DNA of 29,237 nt from SM1-73 sp964588305 (GCA_964588305.1 CAZPOP010000031.1:1-29237); one strand, 5' to 3'. Shown: positions 15,701-23,832, numbered from the stretch's first letter. Numbers and translations are program-made. The notes: a model not told the origin generated them from the letters alone.

Positions 15701-16969
15701 TGCCTTCACCTTATTGATCTTGAACGGATAGACGTCCGGACCACACCCGACGCAGATCTCCTCAGGATCCATATAAGTGGCATTCTGGTCCCCGATGTCC
15801 CAACTCCCGAAGTATGACGCTGCAGAACCGTTGTCCCGCTTAAGCTCACACTCGCTGCTCGGCTCCAGAACACGTACCGTAGCAGAAGCCTTCGAGCCGC
15901 CCACGTCGAACACGTAATCGCCGGGAGGGGTGGAAGGATCGGTCACGATGGTCACAGTCGCAGAAGTCGCAGGAAGATCAACCGGGTTGGGACTAATCGT
16001 GGTAACGCAGCTCGGACATGCCGGATCAGGTGTAACCGTCAGGAGACATGAAGTCTGGGTCCCCGTGAAGTATACGTTTGCCGTAAACACGGCAGTTCCA
16101 CCGGCAAGCAGCTCTATCACGTCAGGAGTGACGGACATTACACCACAGGTATCGCCCTCTGTCGGGCACTCGTTCTGCGGCGAGGTGAAGCCGTCAGACC
16201 ACAGCATCATCGGGCCAGGCCAACCATATATATCCACCAGATCTTCCCAGCCGGAACCGTAATCGTTGTAACTGCGGCATATGGCAGTCGCATTGTCCTC
16301 GGCGAGAGCATCGGCTCCCGTGCCATAAAGGTCGGTAGCAATATAGACTACCGCGAAGTAAGGCTCGTACACGCAGCACTCGTCTACCATGGGCATGCCA
16401 AGAATCCAGTGGCCGTCACTCGGTAAACTGAACGTGTACACAGGAGTCGCACACAGTTCGATACCGGGAACAGGGCAGTCCGGATCGGTCAAATCCGCAG
16501 AATAGACGAACCCCTGTACATCGATGTCCTGAGCATAATCTACCTGGATGTTGAAGCCCACGTCGACCACCTCAAAAGGCCAAACCGCGGTACAGCCGAA
16601 CTCCTCAGGATCCTGGTAGTTGGCATAATATTCCAAGCCATAGAACCAGTCGGTGATCGCATAAGCAGGAGATCCATACAGGTCGCAGAAATCCTTACCA
16701 CCTGGCCTATTGAACTCACCTGTCACAGGCCCGGCCGTTATGACGCCTGCAGTCGTTTTCTGTGCATGCCCGGTAGCCAAATTGATGGCAGTCTCTTTCT
16801 CGACCATCACACCCTTGGGCACCTCATTGGGGCTCTGCTGATCGCTAAACGTCGGCATCACCACTCTTTCCGGGTAGCCCTTCACTGCCTTCTTGGCTGC
16901 AATGGCCCAGGAAACGGCCAGAAGCATCGCTGCTACTAAGACCAGAACTACAAAAAGCTTTTTGGTCAT
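12782..16969 (-). CDS. Large exported multidomain protein with dockerin-like C-terminus
   Basis: This 1395-residue protein starts with a Sec signal peptide (about 1-24). A ~180-residue cysteine-containing domain of the DPE(E/L)-CGP-D-YPFKI / FYPD...GPFF type recurs at about 372-550 and 553-735, with a weaker relative at 90-260. Ig-like stretches lie at about 270-368 and 912-1010, with another beta-rich domain at 740-905. Residues 1015-1300 match the C-terminal half of the 797-residue protein at 19669-22062. A pair of dockerin-like repeats (GDVN...DVSDLVYLIQYLF, GDVN...NVGDVVYLLNYIF) spans 1300-1370, and the protein ends SLFLNPNWQ. No catalytic motif was recognised, so it is probably a surface or extracellular binding protein. 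AAAGGAGA precedes the ATG. It stands alone, with its own promoter and terminator. Confidence 0.85.
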   Translation of the reverse strand: MTKKLFVVLVLVAAMLLAVSWAIAAKKAVKGYPERVVMPTFSDQQSPNEVPKGVMVEKETAINLATGHAQKTTAGVITAGPVTGEFNRPGGKDFCDLYGSPAYAITDWFYGLEYYANYQDPEEFGCTAVWPFEVVDVGFNIQVDYAQDIDVQGFVYSADLTDPDCPVPGIELCATPVYTFSLPSDGHWILGMPMVDECCVYEPYFAVVYIATDLYGTGADALAEDNATAICRSYNDYGSGWEDLVDIYGWPGPMMLWSDGFTSPQNECPTEGDTCGVMSVTPDVIELLAGGTAVFTANVYFTGTQTSCLLTVTPDPACPSCVTTISPNPVDLPATSATVTIVTDPSTPPGDYVFDVGGSKASATVRVLEPSSECELKRDNGSAASYFGSWDIGDQNATYMDPEEICVGCGPDVYPFKINKVKAFVYDHAGAGTVDVTVHFYAVGVLCDGPGAEFYSYGPVTVTDFYPDGWAEIVLPDEPCVEGPFFLALEYNTGIVEEIPSVLFDNNAPVDTCYQWNYRGGGWTEWWDFWVTPSGTGWLMIRADGICDALCPQECYLIQDEGAVASYFSGLSAGDILAKYFDPELYCLDPVYPLKIDDVDMLFYDFAGVGTVDIRVNVYMVCHDTCDGPGTHIYRSDPITITTFYPDMAHIVLEEVVCVNGPFFIGIEWVTGEYGSTPSQLMQPDALPCDSCHAWMYYPTGGADWWIEWYEFWTPPASGCPILRVSAFTSHPDCEQAPCEDPLEMLWGGLYAYYVWDQPPNDEFLNMMFQMPMTNPGRLDAVEIAWYASGTFGTPDPDVYVWLSDGTFPLDNNPPYQAIAEFHVAYEDLVFYPSYYYIDTHEMGMMFDPGEKFHVGGSHAWEPDDTLAWLSDDGAYESDRASGWYDGAWETYYPYEFLINAYVCLYEPPESTFTLECSPFLAPVTPGDPPAVKFQVDVGAILGYNLNVDLSCTPPAGFTVSFDPPNGIPPFTSDVYVSVAGGTSYDDYTLTLCGTGADAQIVCCDVKARVQPPFDEVDVPFFHGSQLATNFGAVGNDANNDNFLWYGITAQQFDGSFIVATDNVHMALDVYNCAHWGWVPTQHIDCYYDAQYNANVCYGDFYCDELEPGIPGVPGEHDSVFIVGIMEECVDFSIKIKVYYNDGPDPITGMYLSMFEDWDVGDAYNNAGVIDSDHNLAYQLDPVDPDIVFGMMKAPYYDDPLYNIWIVPNYRFVWPNSGFCDDAEGWWGLDSLYWLMTQPGYFGQVGPDSDFSILQTAGPIDLPVGEKHIEVWIDFGRNLMDGLDWSQWRHRVLRYAGFYRGDVNASDTLELPALDVSDLVYLIQYLFQNGPAPVPYADQGDVNGSGCGGGEAVNVGDVVYLLNYIFLDGPPPIDYVRFIPQCWPRESLFLNPNWQ

Positions 16970-17046
16970 AACATTTCTCCTTTAAAACAAAGGTTGAACA
17001 AAAAGAGCTTTGGTTTGCTAAGAAACCAATTTATTCTTTTGAACAT
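16966..17046 (-). CDS. Possible 26-residue leader peptide
   Basis: An ATG at 17046, two bases after AAAGGAGG, opens a 26-codon frame (starts MFKRINWFL, ends CFKGEML). Its TGA overlaps the ATG of the 1395-residue gene as ATGA, so translation could be coupled. The Shine-Dalgarno sequence is too close to the start for efficient use, and the peptide is Lys/Phe/Leu-rich, partly from AT-rich leader DNA. I regard it as possible only. Confidence 0.3.
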   Translation of the reverse strand: MFKRINWFLSKPKLFLFNLCFKGEML

Positions 17047-17304
17047 CGCCTCCTTTCAACCCTCCTAGCCGACCTCGTCCTCCCATAATTTCGGGAGCAA
17101 ACCGCGGACGAAGGCCCCCAAAAAGGCATTATCTTTATGCTTGAAAGAAGGAACCTCAATTCAAAAACAGTCATGCGGAAAGGATAGAAATATCCTCTCA
17201 CTCTTTTTATCGGCAGCAAAACTGCCTTAAACAGAGGTCATTGAGCTTTTTAAAAGGGGTACAAAACCATTACCTTTTGCCAGGTACGAGATTTTCTCTC
17301 GCCT
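17047..17304 (-). promoter_or_regulatory. Long 5' leader of the 1395-residue protein gene
   Basis: From the predicted transcript start near 17304 the leader runs about 335 nt to the ATG at 16969. It has small hairpins (CGAGA-TCTCG, GGCAG-CTGCC) and a 26-nt block, GAGAGGAT...TTTCCGCA, on the minus strand at 17199-17174. The block recurs in the leader of the 1177-residue protein. An AAAGGAGGCGAT lies near 17048. No known riboswitch consensus was recognised. Confidence 0.5.
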
Positions 17305-17310
17305 GTCATT

Positions 17311-17338
17311 AATATAACCGTAACCGGAACTTTGTCAA
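17311..17338 (-). promoter_or_regulatory. sigma70-type promoter of the 1395-residue protein gene
   Basis: On the minus strand TTGACA (17338-17333) and TATATT (17316-17311) are 16 nt apart. The same spacing is seen in the promoter candidates of the other two dockerin-tailed protein genes. It lies just downstream of a minus-strand terminator, as expected for an independent unit. Confidence 0.65.
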
Positions 17339-17348
17339 GAGAAAAATG

Positions 17349-17377
17349 CAAAAAAAATCGCCTTTTTTGGCGATTTT
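17349..17377 (-). terminator. Intrinsic terminator
   Basis: AAAATCGCC / GGCGATTTT arms (17354-17362, 17369-17377) with a T6/A6 loop are followed on the minus strand by T7-8. It lies about 310 nt beyond the glycosyltransferase stop and just before the next minus-strand promoter, so it probably ends the glycosyltransferase transcript. Confidence 0.75.
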
Positions 17378-17688
17378 CGTCGATCCCTTCGGAGCCACTA
17401 ATCGATTGAATTACAACAAATTACTCCGCGAAACTCGGAGCTTCCATTGCGATTGTTCACTTTTTAACCAGCCCGGCTTTTCACTTTTTCTCAGAAAAAC
17501 CGGATTTTCCGCCTTCGGTGAGCTTGAGGTTGGTTCGGGAATTGTCGTCACGATTCAGCTCCGCGGGAGAATCCCCGAACCACTCCCAGCGGATCACCAA
17601 GACTATGCCTCACGGGTCTCAAGGACCCCGTCCCCACAGACCCATTCCACACCGGCTCACCCTGATCGCGTATCCCCACCGAACAGCA
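17378..17688 (-). other. Structured 3' untranslated region, possible small RNA
   Basis: There is no credible gene between the glycosyltransferase stop and the terminator. Several complementary arms are present: GGTGAGC (17517-17523) with GCTCACC (17655-17661), enclosing GGTTCGGGAATT (17532-17543) with AATCCCCGAACC (17570-17581, one mismatch) and ACGGGTC (17612-17618) with GACCCCGT (17624-17631, one bulge). No RNase P, tmRNA or SRP signature was recognised. It may be a structured 3' UTR or chance pairing in GC-rich DNA. Confidence 0.35.
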
Positions 17689-19560
17689 CTACCCACCATC
17701 CAGGAATTCCAGCGCCTTAATCACTTCCCTGTTGTCAGGGTTCAGCTCCAAAGCTCTTCTCCATTCCTCCCTGGCCTCCTCCACCAGTCCTTTCTGATAA
17801 TAGGCTTTCCCTAAGGCAACAAAAGCCTTCTCATATCGCGCATCTGCCTTGATGGCTTCTAGGTAATACTCAATCGCCAGATCCAAATCACCCTGTCCGG
17901 AATACACATTGGCCAGATTGTAATAGGATTTCTCATAAGAAGGATCCGAAAGGATGGCTCTCTTGTACTCCTCCACTGCCACATCCGTCCTGCCCAGTCC
18001 GGCATAGATAAGAGCTAGATTATTGCGGGAAAAAACAAAATCCGGGCTGACTTCCAAAGAAGTCCTGTACTCCTTTATGGCCAACTCCAGCTTGCCCAGC
18101 CTGTAATAACTTAATCCAAGCTTGTGATGATCCTCGTAAGGTTTGTGCGGCACCAGACTTTCCAGTCTCGTGTTCTGTGTCACCAGGAGCATCGCCACCA
18201 AAGCCAACGAGATCACAACTGGAAAGATTTTCCTCTTTTTTATCCTCTGAAAGAGCCACCACAGAGAGAGGGAACTGAACATGATCAGAAAAGGAATAAC
18301 CGGCATCCGGTAGCGAGCGCAAACGAAGAACAGGATCACGGAAGCTGAGTATGACAGGACGAAAAGATACACCAGAAGGTATCTCCTGAAATCCTTCAGA
18401 CAGATCAGAACACCCAATATGGAAAGAGGACCGATCAGGCCGAAAGGGAAATAAATTATGAACTTTCCCAAAAGGACATCCAGAAGGGAGGAAAAATCCT
18501 TATACAAATAGATGTTTACGTTATTGCTTATTTCGTACCCTTTCCAGAAATAGAGCGTTTTTCTGGCCATTAGTTTGAGCCAGCTTAAAGGGTGAGAAAA
18601 GATGAAATCAAACCCCTTCTTGAACCAGAAATCAGATATTTGGGAAGGTTTGAGTTTTCGGCCGGTTTCCTCCTCCGCCAGCCAGATGGCGTCCTTATAG
18701 CCGCCCCACCAGGTCTCATCTATTTCCGGTGCGGTAGCTGACCATCCGGAAGCATCGGGATTGTTGCCCAGATAAAAGTTGTACCCTCCCTGCCAGGCAA
18801 TGGGAACAAAGTCTTTGCTCACTATATAGTTTCTCAGAGTCACCGGCAGGATCACCAGCATCACGGCAAAGCAAAGAATTATCCAGCGAGCCAGGATAGT
18901 CTTTATCCGGAGCTTGTTTTTGAATCTAAAGAACATCCAGATCAGAATGAAAGGGACAAAGACCAAAAGATTAGGGCGGGCGATGGCGGAAAGCCCCAGC
19001 ACCAAACCGCAAAAAAACCAGTTTAAGACTCTGGGCCTTTCTGCCGTGAGAATAAGCAGACCGACCAGCACCAGATCAAGAAAAACGACAAGCGAGGTGA
19101 TAAGAAGCTGGCCATCATAGAAAATCAGCATGGCATAAAATGAGGCAATGACGCCTGAAAGAATCCCCACGGTTCGGTTAAAAAGCTTTTTGGCTATCAG
19201 AAATGTCAGGACGCAGCTTGAAGATCCCAACACGATCTGAAGGAGACGGGGAAGATAAAGATCGTGTCCGAAGATCTTGTATGTCAACCCCAAGAGATAG
19301 ACGTAAAGCGGGGCACGGAAAAAGGGTTCTCCTCCTATCCACTCACCTGAGGCTACCTGTTGAGCCCAGGTGTCGTGAAAAAGCTCATCCATTTGTGGGG
19401 CAAGAAAAAAGGGCAGCGAGGATTTAATCTGAATCAGGTAAACAAACCTCACCAAAAAAGCTAAGACGAAGATGCCGACGGGCAAGCCGAACTCAATCCA
19501 GTTGGAAGTGTCGGGAATCTTCTTATTTTGATCTTTCTTTGATGGTCTAACCCTTTTCAT
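17689..19560 (-). CDS. GT39-family membrane glycosyltransferase with C-terminal TPRs
   Basis: This 623-residue protein has about ten or more hydrophobic helices in residues 20-455. The first extracytoplasmic loop carries MDELFHD (57-63) with the acidic pair typical of PMT/ArnT-like, lipid-linked-sugar transferases. AIARPN and WLKLMARKTLYFW fit the same superfamily. Four TPR units follow at about 480-615 (KLGLSYYRLGKLELAIKEY, NNLALIYAGLGRTDVAVEEY and two more) and would face the outside or cytosol depending on topology. It begins 108 nt after the 797-residue exported protein on the same strand, so it may be co-transcribed and act on exported proteins or glycans. The acceptor is unknown. The start ATG has only a weak ribosome-binding site (AAGGTTGAAG). 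Confidence 0.85.
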   Translation of the reverse strand: MKRVRPSKKDQNKKIPDTSNWIEFGLPVGIFVLAFLVRFVYLIQIKSSLPFFLAPQMDELFHDTWAQQVASGEWIGGEPFFRAPLYVYLLGLTYKIFGHDLYLPRLLQIVLGSSSCVLTFLIAKKLFNRTVGILSGVIASFYAMLIFYDGQLLITSLVVFLDLVLVGLLILTAERPRVLNWFFCGLVLGLSAIARPNLLVFVPFILIWMFFRFKNKLRIKTILARWIILCFAVMLVILPVTLRNYIVSKDFVPIAWQGGYNFYLGNNPDASGWSATAPEIDETWWGGYKDAIWLAEEETGRKLKPSQISDFWFKKGFDFIFSHPLSWLKLMARKTLYFWKGYEISNNVNIYLYKDFSSLLDVLLGKFIIYFPFGLIGPLSILGVLICLKDFRRYLLVYLFVLSYSASVILFFVCARYRMPVIPFLIMFSSLSLWWLFQRIKKRKIFPVVISLALVAMLLVTQNTRLESLVPHKPYEDHHKLGLSYYRLGKLELAIKEYRTSLEVSPDFVFSRNNLALIYAGLGRTDVAVEEYKRAILSDPSYEKSYYNLANVYSGQGDLDLAIEYYLEAIKADARYEKAFVALGKAYYQKGLVEEAREEWRRALELNPDNREVIKALEFLDGG

Positions 19561-19580
19561 CCGAATTCTTCAACCTTAGA

Positions 19581-19596
19581 CAGGGCAACGGCCCTG
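19581..19596. repeat. Short hairpin between two minus-strand genes
   Basis: CAGGGC-AACG-GCCCTG is a 6-bp perfect stem between the 797-residue protein gene and the glycosyltransferase gene. There is no T-run, so it is not a strong terminator and read-through is likely. Confidence 0.45.
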
Positions 19597-19668
19597 CCCA
19601 ACCAAGGCCAAAGCTAAACACCCTTGTTGGGACGCACCCTACCCCCGATGTCTCCCGGTCCGACGTGA

Positions 19669-22062
19669 TTACTCCCAGTCCGGATTGGTGAAAAGACTTG
19701 ATCTTAAGAACTGATCTCTCCAGGGTTGAGGCAGGAAACGGTTCTGGTCTTTTGGATAGGACCCTCCAATGAAAAGATGGTTTATCAGGAAAATTATGTC
19801 GGCCACGTCCACTACCTCGTCATTGTTCACGTCCCCCTGGTCCACGAAGGGAAGGGGAGAAGGTCCGCTGATGTACAGATAATTGATCAAAAGAACCACG
19901 TCCGCTATATCGATGACCTCATCCTCGTTCACGTCTCCTCGGTAAAAACCACAAAACCTCAACATCGGGCTCCACCAGTCGGGGCCTATCGGATGCTGGC
20001 TGGTATCCACGCCAAAGATGATGAAGGATTCCAGATGAGCCGAGTCCGGCCCCAAACTTATCAAGCCCGGCGTCAAAAGAAGAGAAATATCGTATCCGGA
20101 CGAGTCGTCCTGCCAGCTGCCCCTGGTCATCAACTGCCAGAGCTGATCATCTCTCCAACCTTCTTGAGGATAGATGTAGTATTGATGGCTGACCGCCTCA
20201 TAGCCTATCACCGGATCGTCGTCGGTTGGAACCCGCAGTGCCCCGAATTTTAATTGGCGGTTCTGAGTCGGGCACCAGTGCCAGGCCAGATTGTGAGCCG
20301 AGTCTCCCTGGGAATCATTATCATAAGCATCAAAGAGATCCCAATCCATAGACAGAGAGATGTAAGCTTGCATGGCGGTATCCGCGGTATTTCTTATCAC
20401 ATATTGCTGAAGAATAAAATCGCCATAGGACGGGTTAGACGAACCGACCGAATACTGTTCTACCACCACTCCCAATCCAATGGTGTCGATAAAAGCGCTT
20501 CCTCCATATTCCCCGAAAGCGGTATCCACAATGGTTAAGGCATGGTAGGGATACCAGCTGTCCTTGACGTGGGTAGTGAACATGTCCATGGCGATCATGG
20601 TATCCCCGGGTGTCACCCAGGCCAAGATCAAGGAGCCGTCGAAAAGCTGGTCCGTCCCGTTCCACACGAAATCCTGATTGGTTTCATCACCTATGGCTCC
20701 GTAGTTGGTGACATTCATGGAGGCATTGGCGGCGTGAATGTTGTCGTAAGTGTACACGGACGACGAACCGGGATGAACCGCCACGGTATAGCGTTCATTT
20801 GACCAGCCGTACCAGTTCACCAACCTCTCCTCCGGAGTGGAGCTCCAGGTGTCGTGCACGCATATATAAGTACTGTCCGGTGGACCCCAGCCCATGGCGC
20901 AGATGCTGTGGTTTCCGTAAGTGGGATGGGAAAACACGTTCCAGACTGCCGGATACCCCAGTGTGACTTCATTCACCAGATATCCCAAAAGCTGATCGTA
21001 ATCGGTGAAGTCCTCGAAACCGTAGTTGTTCCCGTAATCCGGGTGATTACAGACCATCCGAATTCCCGACCCGATGTCGGAAAGAGAGGTTCCGCCTGTC
21101 GAGGAATCGGTGTTCATTGCCCAGGAGAGCTGCTGCTGAACGTTCGGCACGTTATAATCCCACTCATATTCCAGTGGATCCCAGCGATCAAAATAATGGT
21201 CTATCAGAAGATCGTACCCGTTGGCGTCCCAGTATCCCAAAACGTCTGCACCGGCGGTGGGAGAGCATCCGTAAGACCAGTCGAAATCCGGCACTCCGGT
21301 GATGCGGAATTCATCCAAGCTTGCGTCAAATCCCTTTCCGCTTTCGATTCTCTCCCAATCGGACATTACCTTCTCCCTCTGCTTTTCAGTCATTGCCTTC
21401 GGATAAGCGATAAAAACCTCTTCAGCCGTGTGCAGCGTAAACCGAAACGGGGAGACGTAGGTTCTCTGCCCCCCAGAATTGAATTCAAACCAGATGTCGA
21501 AAGGCGAGCAGAAAATCACCCGGGAGAGCCCGGCTCTCTCTCTTGCCATTTCACCCAGAGCGACTTCCAAGGCCCCCTCTCTTGCAGTATAGTGAATAGG
21601 AAGACCATAAAAATATTCCACCACCGGCCCCAGCTCGGATCTGGCCGAAACCACGATGGTCAAATACTCACCCTGCCCGGTTATCATCTTCTTGGCCGAT
21701 GTGGCTCCTTCCTCGTCGCCGATCTCCCTGTTTTTTTGATAAGCCTCCCATCCCCAGGCCACTTTTCTCAAGATCTCGTCCCACTCGGGAAATGAGGTTT
21801 GGTTTAAGCTGAAAACGAAAACATACACCGACGGCTCGCCATCCAAACCATAATAGGTGTAAGGCGGGCCAGGCTGCCCCACCACGGAGAGCGCCTCAGC
21901 AAAAGATGTAGCAGCGCACCGCGCCAATTGAAAAGGAACGATCTCTCCTTCACTCATGGTCTGGCCTGAGGCACGCGAAGACTGCCCGCCAGCTCCATAG
22001 GCCGACAAGGATGGAAAAATCAAGCCCACCGACAGCCACAAAACAAGCACCGATTTTTTCAT
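19669..22062 (-). CDS. Exported C39/papain-like cysteine peptidase with dockerin-like C-terminus
   Basis: The 797-residue protein has a signal peptide (about 1-24) and a pro-region-like segment (27-255). A C39-like peptidase domain spans about 256-430, with likely catalytic C266 (YGCSPTAGADVLGYWD), H385 (NHSICAMGW) and D404 (VHDTW). Residues about 447-705 form the module shared with the 1395-residue protein: GAIGDETNQDFVWNG, then DWDLFDAYDND, then LWQLMTRG. Two dockerin-like repeats (GDVNEDEVIDIADVVLLINYLY, GDVNNDEVVDVADIIFLINHLF) follow, and a tail RFLPQPW...SLFTNPDWE. The substrate is unknown and activity is inferred from the triad. A ribosome-binding site, AAGGAGGA, precedes the ATG. The glycosyltransferase follows on the same strand. 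Confidence 0.85.
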   Translation of the reverse strand: MKKSVLVLWLSVGLIFPSLSAYGAGGQSSRASGQTMSEGEIVPFQLARCAATSFAEALSVVGQPGPPYTYYGLDGEPSVYVFVFSLNQTSFPEWDEILRKVAWGWEAYQKNREIGDEEGATSAKKMITGQGEYLTIVVSARSELGPVVEYFYGLPIHYTAREGALEVALGEMARERAGLSRVIFCSPFDIWFEFNSGGQRTYVSPFRFTLHTAEEVFIAYPKAMTEKQREKVMSDWERIESGKGFDASLDEFRITGVPDFDWSYGCSPTAGADVLGYWDANGYDLLIDHYFDRWDPLEYEWDYNVPNVQQQLSWAMNTDSSTGGTSLSDIGSGIRMVCNHPDYGNNYGFEDFTDYDQLLGYLVNEVTLGYPAVWNVFSHPTYGNHSICAMGWGPPDSTYICVHDTWSSTPEERLVNWYGWSNERYTVAVHPGSSSVYTYDNIHAANASMNVTNYGAIGDETNQDFVWNGTDQLFDGSLILAWVTPGDTMIAMDMFTTHVKDSWYPYHALTIVDTAFGEYGGSAFIDTIGLGVVVEQYSVGSSNPSYGDFILQQYVIRNTADTAMQAYISLSMDWDLFDAYDNDSQGDSAHNLAWHWCPTQNRQLKFGALRVPTDDDPVIGYEAVSHQYYIYPQEGWRDDQLWQLMTRGSWQDDSSGYDISLLLTPGLISLGPDSAHLESFIIFGVDTSQHPIGPDWWSPMLRFCGFYRGDVNEDEVIDIADVVLLINYLYISGPSPLPFVDQGDVNNDEVVDVADIIFLINHLFIGGSYPKDQNRFLPQPWRDQFLRSSLFTNPDWE

Positions 22063-22254
22063 GATCCCTTTCCTCCTTAACTCTTTGGGTTCCTGAAGAG
22101 ATTAACGGTTTCACTCAGATTTCTCGAACGATAATACCTCTGCGGCATCCCAAATAACTCAAAGCAGCACCCAGGAATGGACAAAAGGTTGGGTGATCGG
22201 ACTTCACATTATTCTACTCAACCAGTGACTGGGATAATTTCTGCTTCTTCCTTC

Positions 22255-22282
22255 AATATACTGTGATTAGGAATTTTCGCAA
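22255..22282 (-). promoter_or_regulatory. Candidate promoter of the 797-residue protein gene
   Basis: On the minus strand TTGCGA (22282-22277) and TATATT (22260-22255) are 16 nt apart, giving a leader of about 185 nt. The -35 box is weak. The same spacing occurs at the two other dockerin-tailed genes. The rest of the gap 22063-22559 shows no gene. The divergent aminotransferase has TTGACT at 22473-22478 but no convincing -10. Confidence 0.4.
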
Positions 22283-22559
22283 GCAGTTTTTGGGATTTTC
22301 AGGCCAAAAGGTCTCTCCTCATCAACGTTTCGAGGTCTCTGAAAGGATCTTCCGCACTGGGGACGGGCTGAACTCTCTGTTCTGTCACACCTTTTAAGAA
22401 TAATGAATCCGACGGTAGAGAATCTCGTGTTTCGAGTAAGTATGTCACCTTTTCGGAGAGCTCTTAGAAATTCCTTGACTTTGTGGGCTTTCTATGTAGC
22501 TTATCATTAGGCAGGTAAAAAGAATAGCTGAGTTTGAATCTTTCCAAAAGGAGGATGTT

Positions 22560-23777
22560 TTGAATCTGAACTGGACTTTTTCCGTCGGAGCACAGGAGAT
22601 GAAAAGCTCCGTCATCCGGGAGATCTTGAAGATAACCGAAAGGCCGGATATCATCTCTTTCGCCGGCGGTCTGCCCGCCCCGGAGCTCTTTCCGGTGGAG
22701 GACTTGAAAAGGGCATGCCAAGCGGTCCTGGAGAATGTCGGTCCCAAATCTCTGCAGTACAGCCTGAGCCTGGGGGTTCCTCCCTTGCGCAAGTTCCTGG
22801 CGGAAAGACTGTCCCGAAAGGGAGTAGCAATTACTGAGGATAACATTCTTGTCACTGGAGGCTCCCAGCAGGGTCTGGATATCGTGGGAAAGATGTTCTT
22901 AGATAAGGGAAGCGTGGTGATCTGTGAGAGTCCTACCTATCTCGGAGCCATTCAAGCTTTCAACGTTTACAATCCCCATTATGTTACCGTCGAGATGGAC
23001 GAGAGCGGAATGATGACCGATCAGGTGGAGGAGAACATTAAGAAATATAAGCCTCGCTTGATCTATGTGGTTCCCAATTTCCAGAATCCTTCGGGGATTA
23101 CCTTAAGCTACCAAAGAAGAGAACATCTGGTCAAGTTGGCCAAGGAGTATTATGTTCCCATCATCGATGACAATCCCTACGGAGAGCTAAGATATGCTGG
23201 GGAAGACGTTCCGTCACTTAAGAGTCTGGGCGGAGATTTGGTTATCCAATTGGGCACCATCTCCAAGATCATATCCCCGGGACTGAGAATCGCCTGGATC
23301 GTTGCTTCCACACAAGTGATGACCATGTTCGAGCGGTTAAAACAGGGAGCAGACCTGCATACCAACACCTTTGCTCAATATGTGGTTGCCGAATATGTTA
23401 AAGATGGCCGCCTGGACAAACATATCGAGGAGATCAAAGCTGCCTACGGAGAGAGAAGAGGGGTGATGATAAAGGCGATGACCGAGTATTTCCCGGAAAA
23501 TGTGAAATGGACCGAGCCGGAAGGTGGGCTTTTCCTTTGGGTGGAACTCCCGCCAGGAATCTCCTCCACAGCCCTGCTGCAGCAAGCCCTAGAGCAAAAG
23601 GTGGCCTACGTTCCCGGAAAACCTTTCTACCCGTACGAGGATAAGGATAACACCTTAAGGCTCAATTTCTCCAACGCGTCACCGGAGATGATCATAGAAG
23701 GGATAAAGAGATTGGGCAATGTCTTCAAAGAGAATATCGCGCAAAGCGCCAAATTGAGAAAGGTTGCATCTAAGTAG
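22560..23777 (+). CDS. PLP-dependent aminotransferase, LysN/2-aminoadipate type
   Basis: The 405-residue fold-type I aminotransferase is of the class related to Thermus LysN and the MocR catalytic domain. It shows FAGGLPAPELFP (34-45), QYSLSLGVPPLR, VTGGSQQGLD (98-107), ESPTYLGA, PNFQNPSG (172-179), DDNPYGELRY (203-212), and the PLP lysine K236 in GTISKIISPGLR. It lacks an N-terminal GntR domain, so it is an enzyme rather than a regulator. The substrate could be 2-aminoadipate, an aromatic or a branched-chain amino acid. It starts with TTG at 22560, with AAAAGGAGG seven bases upstream. It stands alone on the plus strand with its own terminator, and is divergent from the 797-residue protein gene. 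Confidence 0.85.
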   Translation: MNLNWTFSVGAQEMKSSVIREILKITERPDIISFAGGLPAPELFPVEDLKRACQAVLENVGPKSLQYSLSLGVPPLRKFLAERLSRKGVAITEDNILVTGGSQQGLDIVGKMFLDKGSVVICESPTYLGAIQAFNVYNPHYVTVEMDESGMMTDQVEENIKKYKPRLIYVVPNFQNPSGITLSYQRREHLVKLAKEYYVPIIDDNPYGELRYAGEDVPSLKSLGGDLVIQLGTISKIISPGLRIAWIVASTQVMTMFERLKQGADLHTNTFAQYVVAEYVKDGRLDKHIEEIKAAYGERRGVMIKAMTEYFPENVKWTEPEGGLFLWVELPPGISSTALLQQALEQKVAYVPGKPFYPYEDKDNTLRLNFSNASPEMIIEGIKRLGNVFKENIAQSAKLRKVASK

Positions 23778-23795
23778 GAACCCTTATCTCAAAGC

Positions 23796-23832
23796 AAAGC
23801 CGCCTTGGGGAAGTCTTCAGGGCGGCTTTTTT
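23796..23832 (+). terminator. Intrinsic terminator of the aminotransferase gene
   Basis: AAAGCCGCC (23796-23804) pairs with GGCGGCTTT (23821-23829), followed by a run of T to 23832. It begins 19 nt after the stop codon. Confidence 0.88.

Noticed and set aside
17346..17814. Overlapping 124- and 98-residue plus-strand frames
   Set aside because: They overlap a minus-strand terminator, a structured region and the 3' end of the glycosyltransferase gene, and have no ribosome-binding site.
20854..21795. 313-residue open frame on the plus strand
   Set aside because: It is antisense inside the exported peptidase gene, whose signal peptide, triad and dockerin repeats make it the real frame. The antisense product has no family features.
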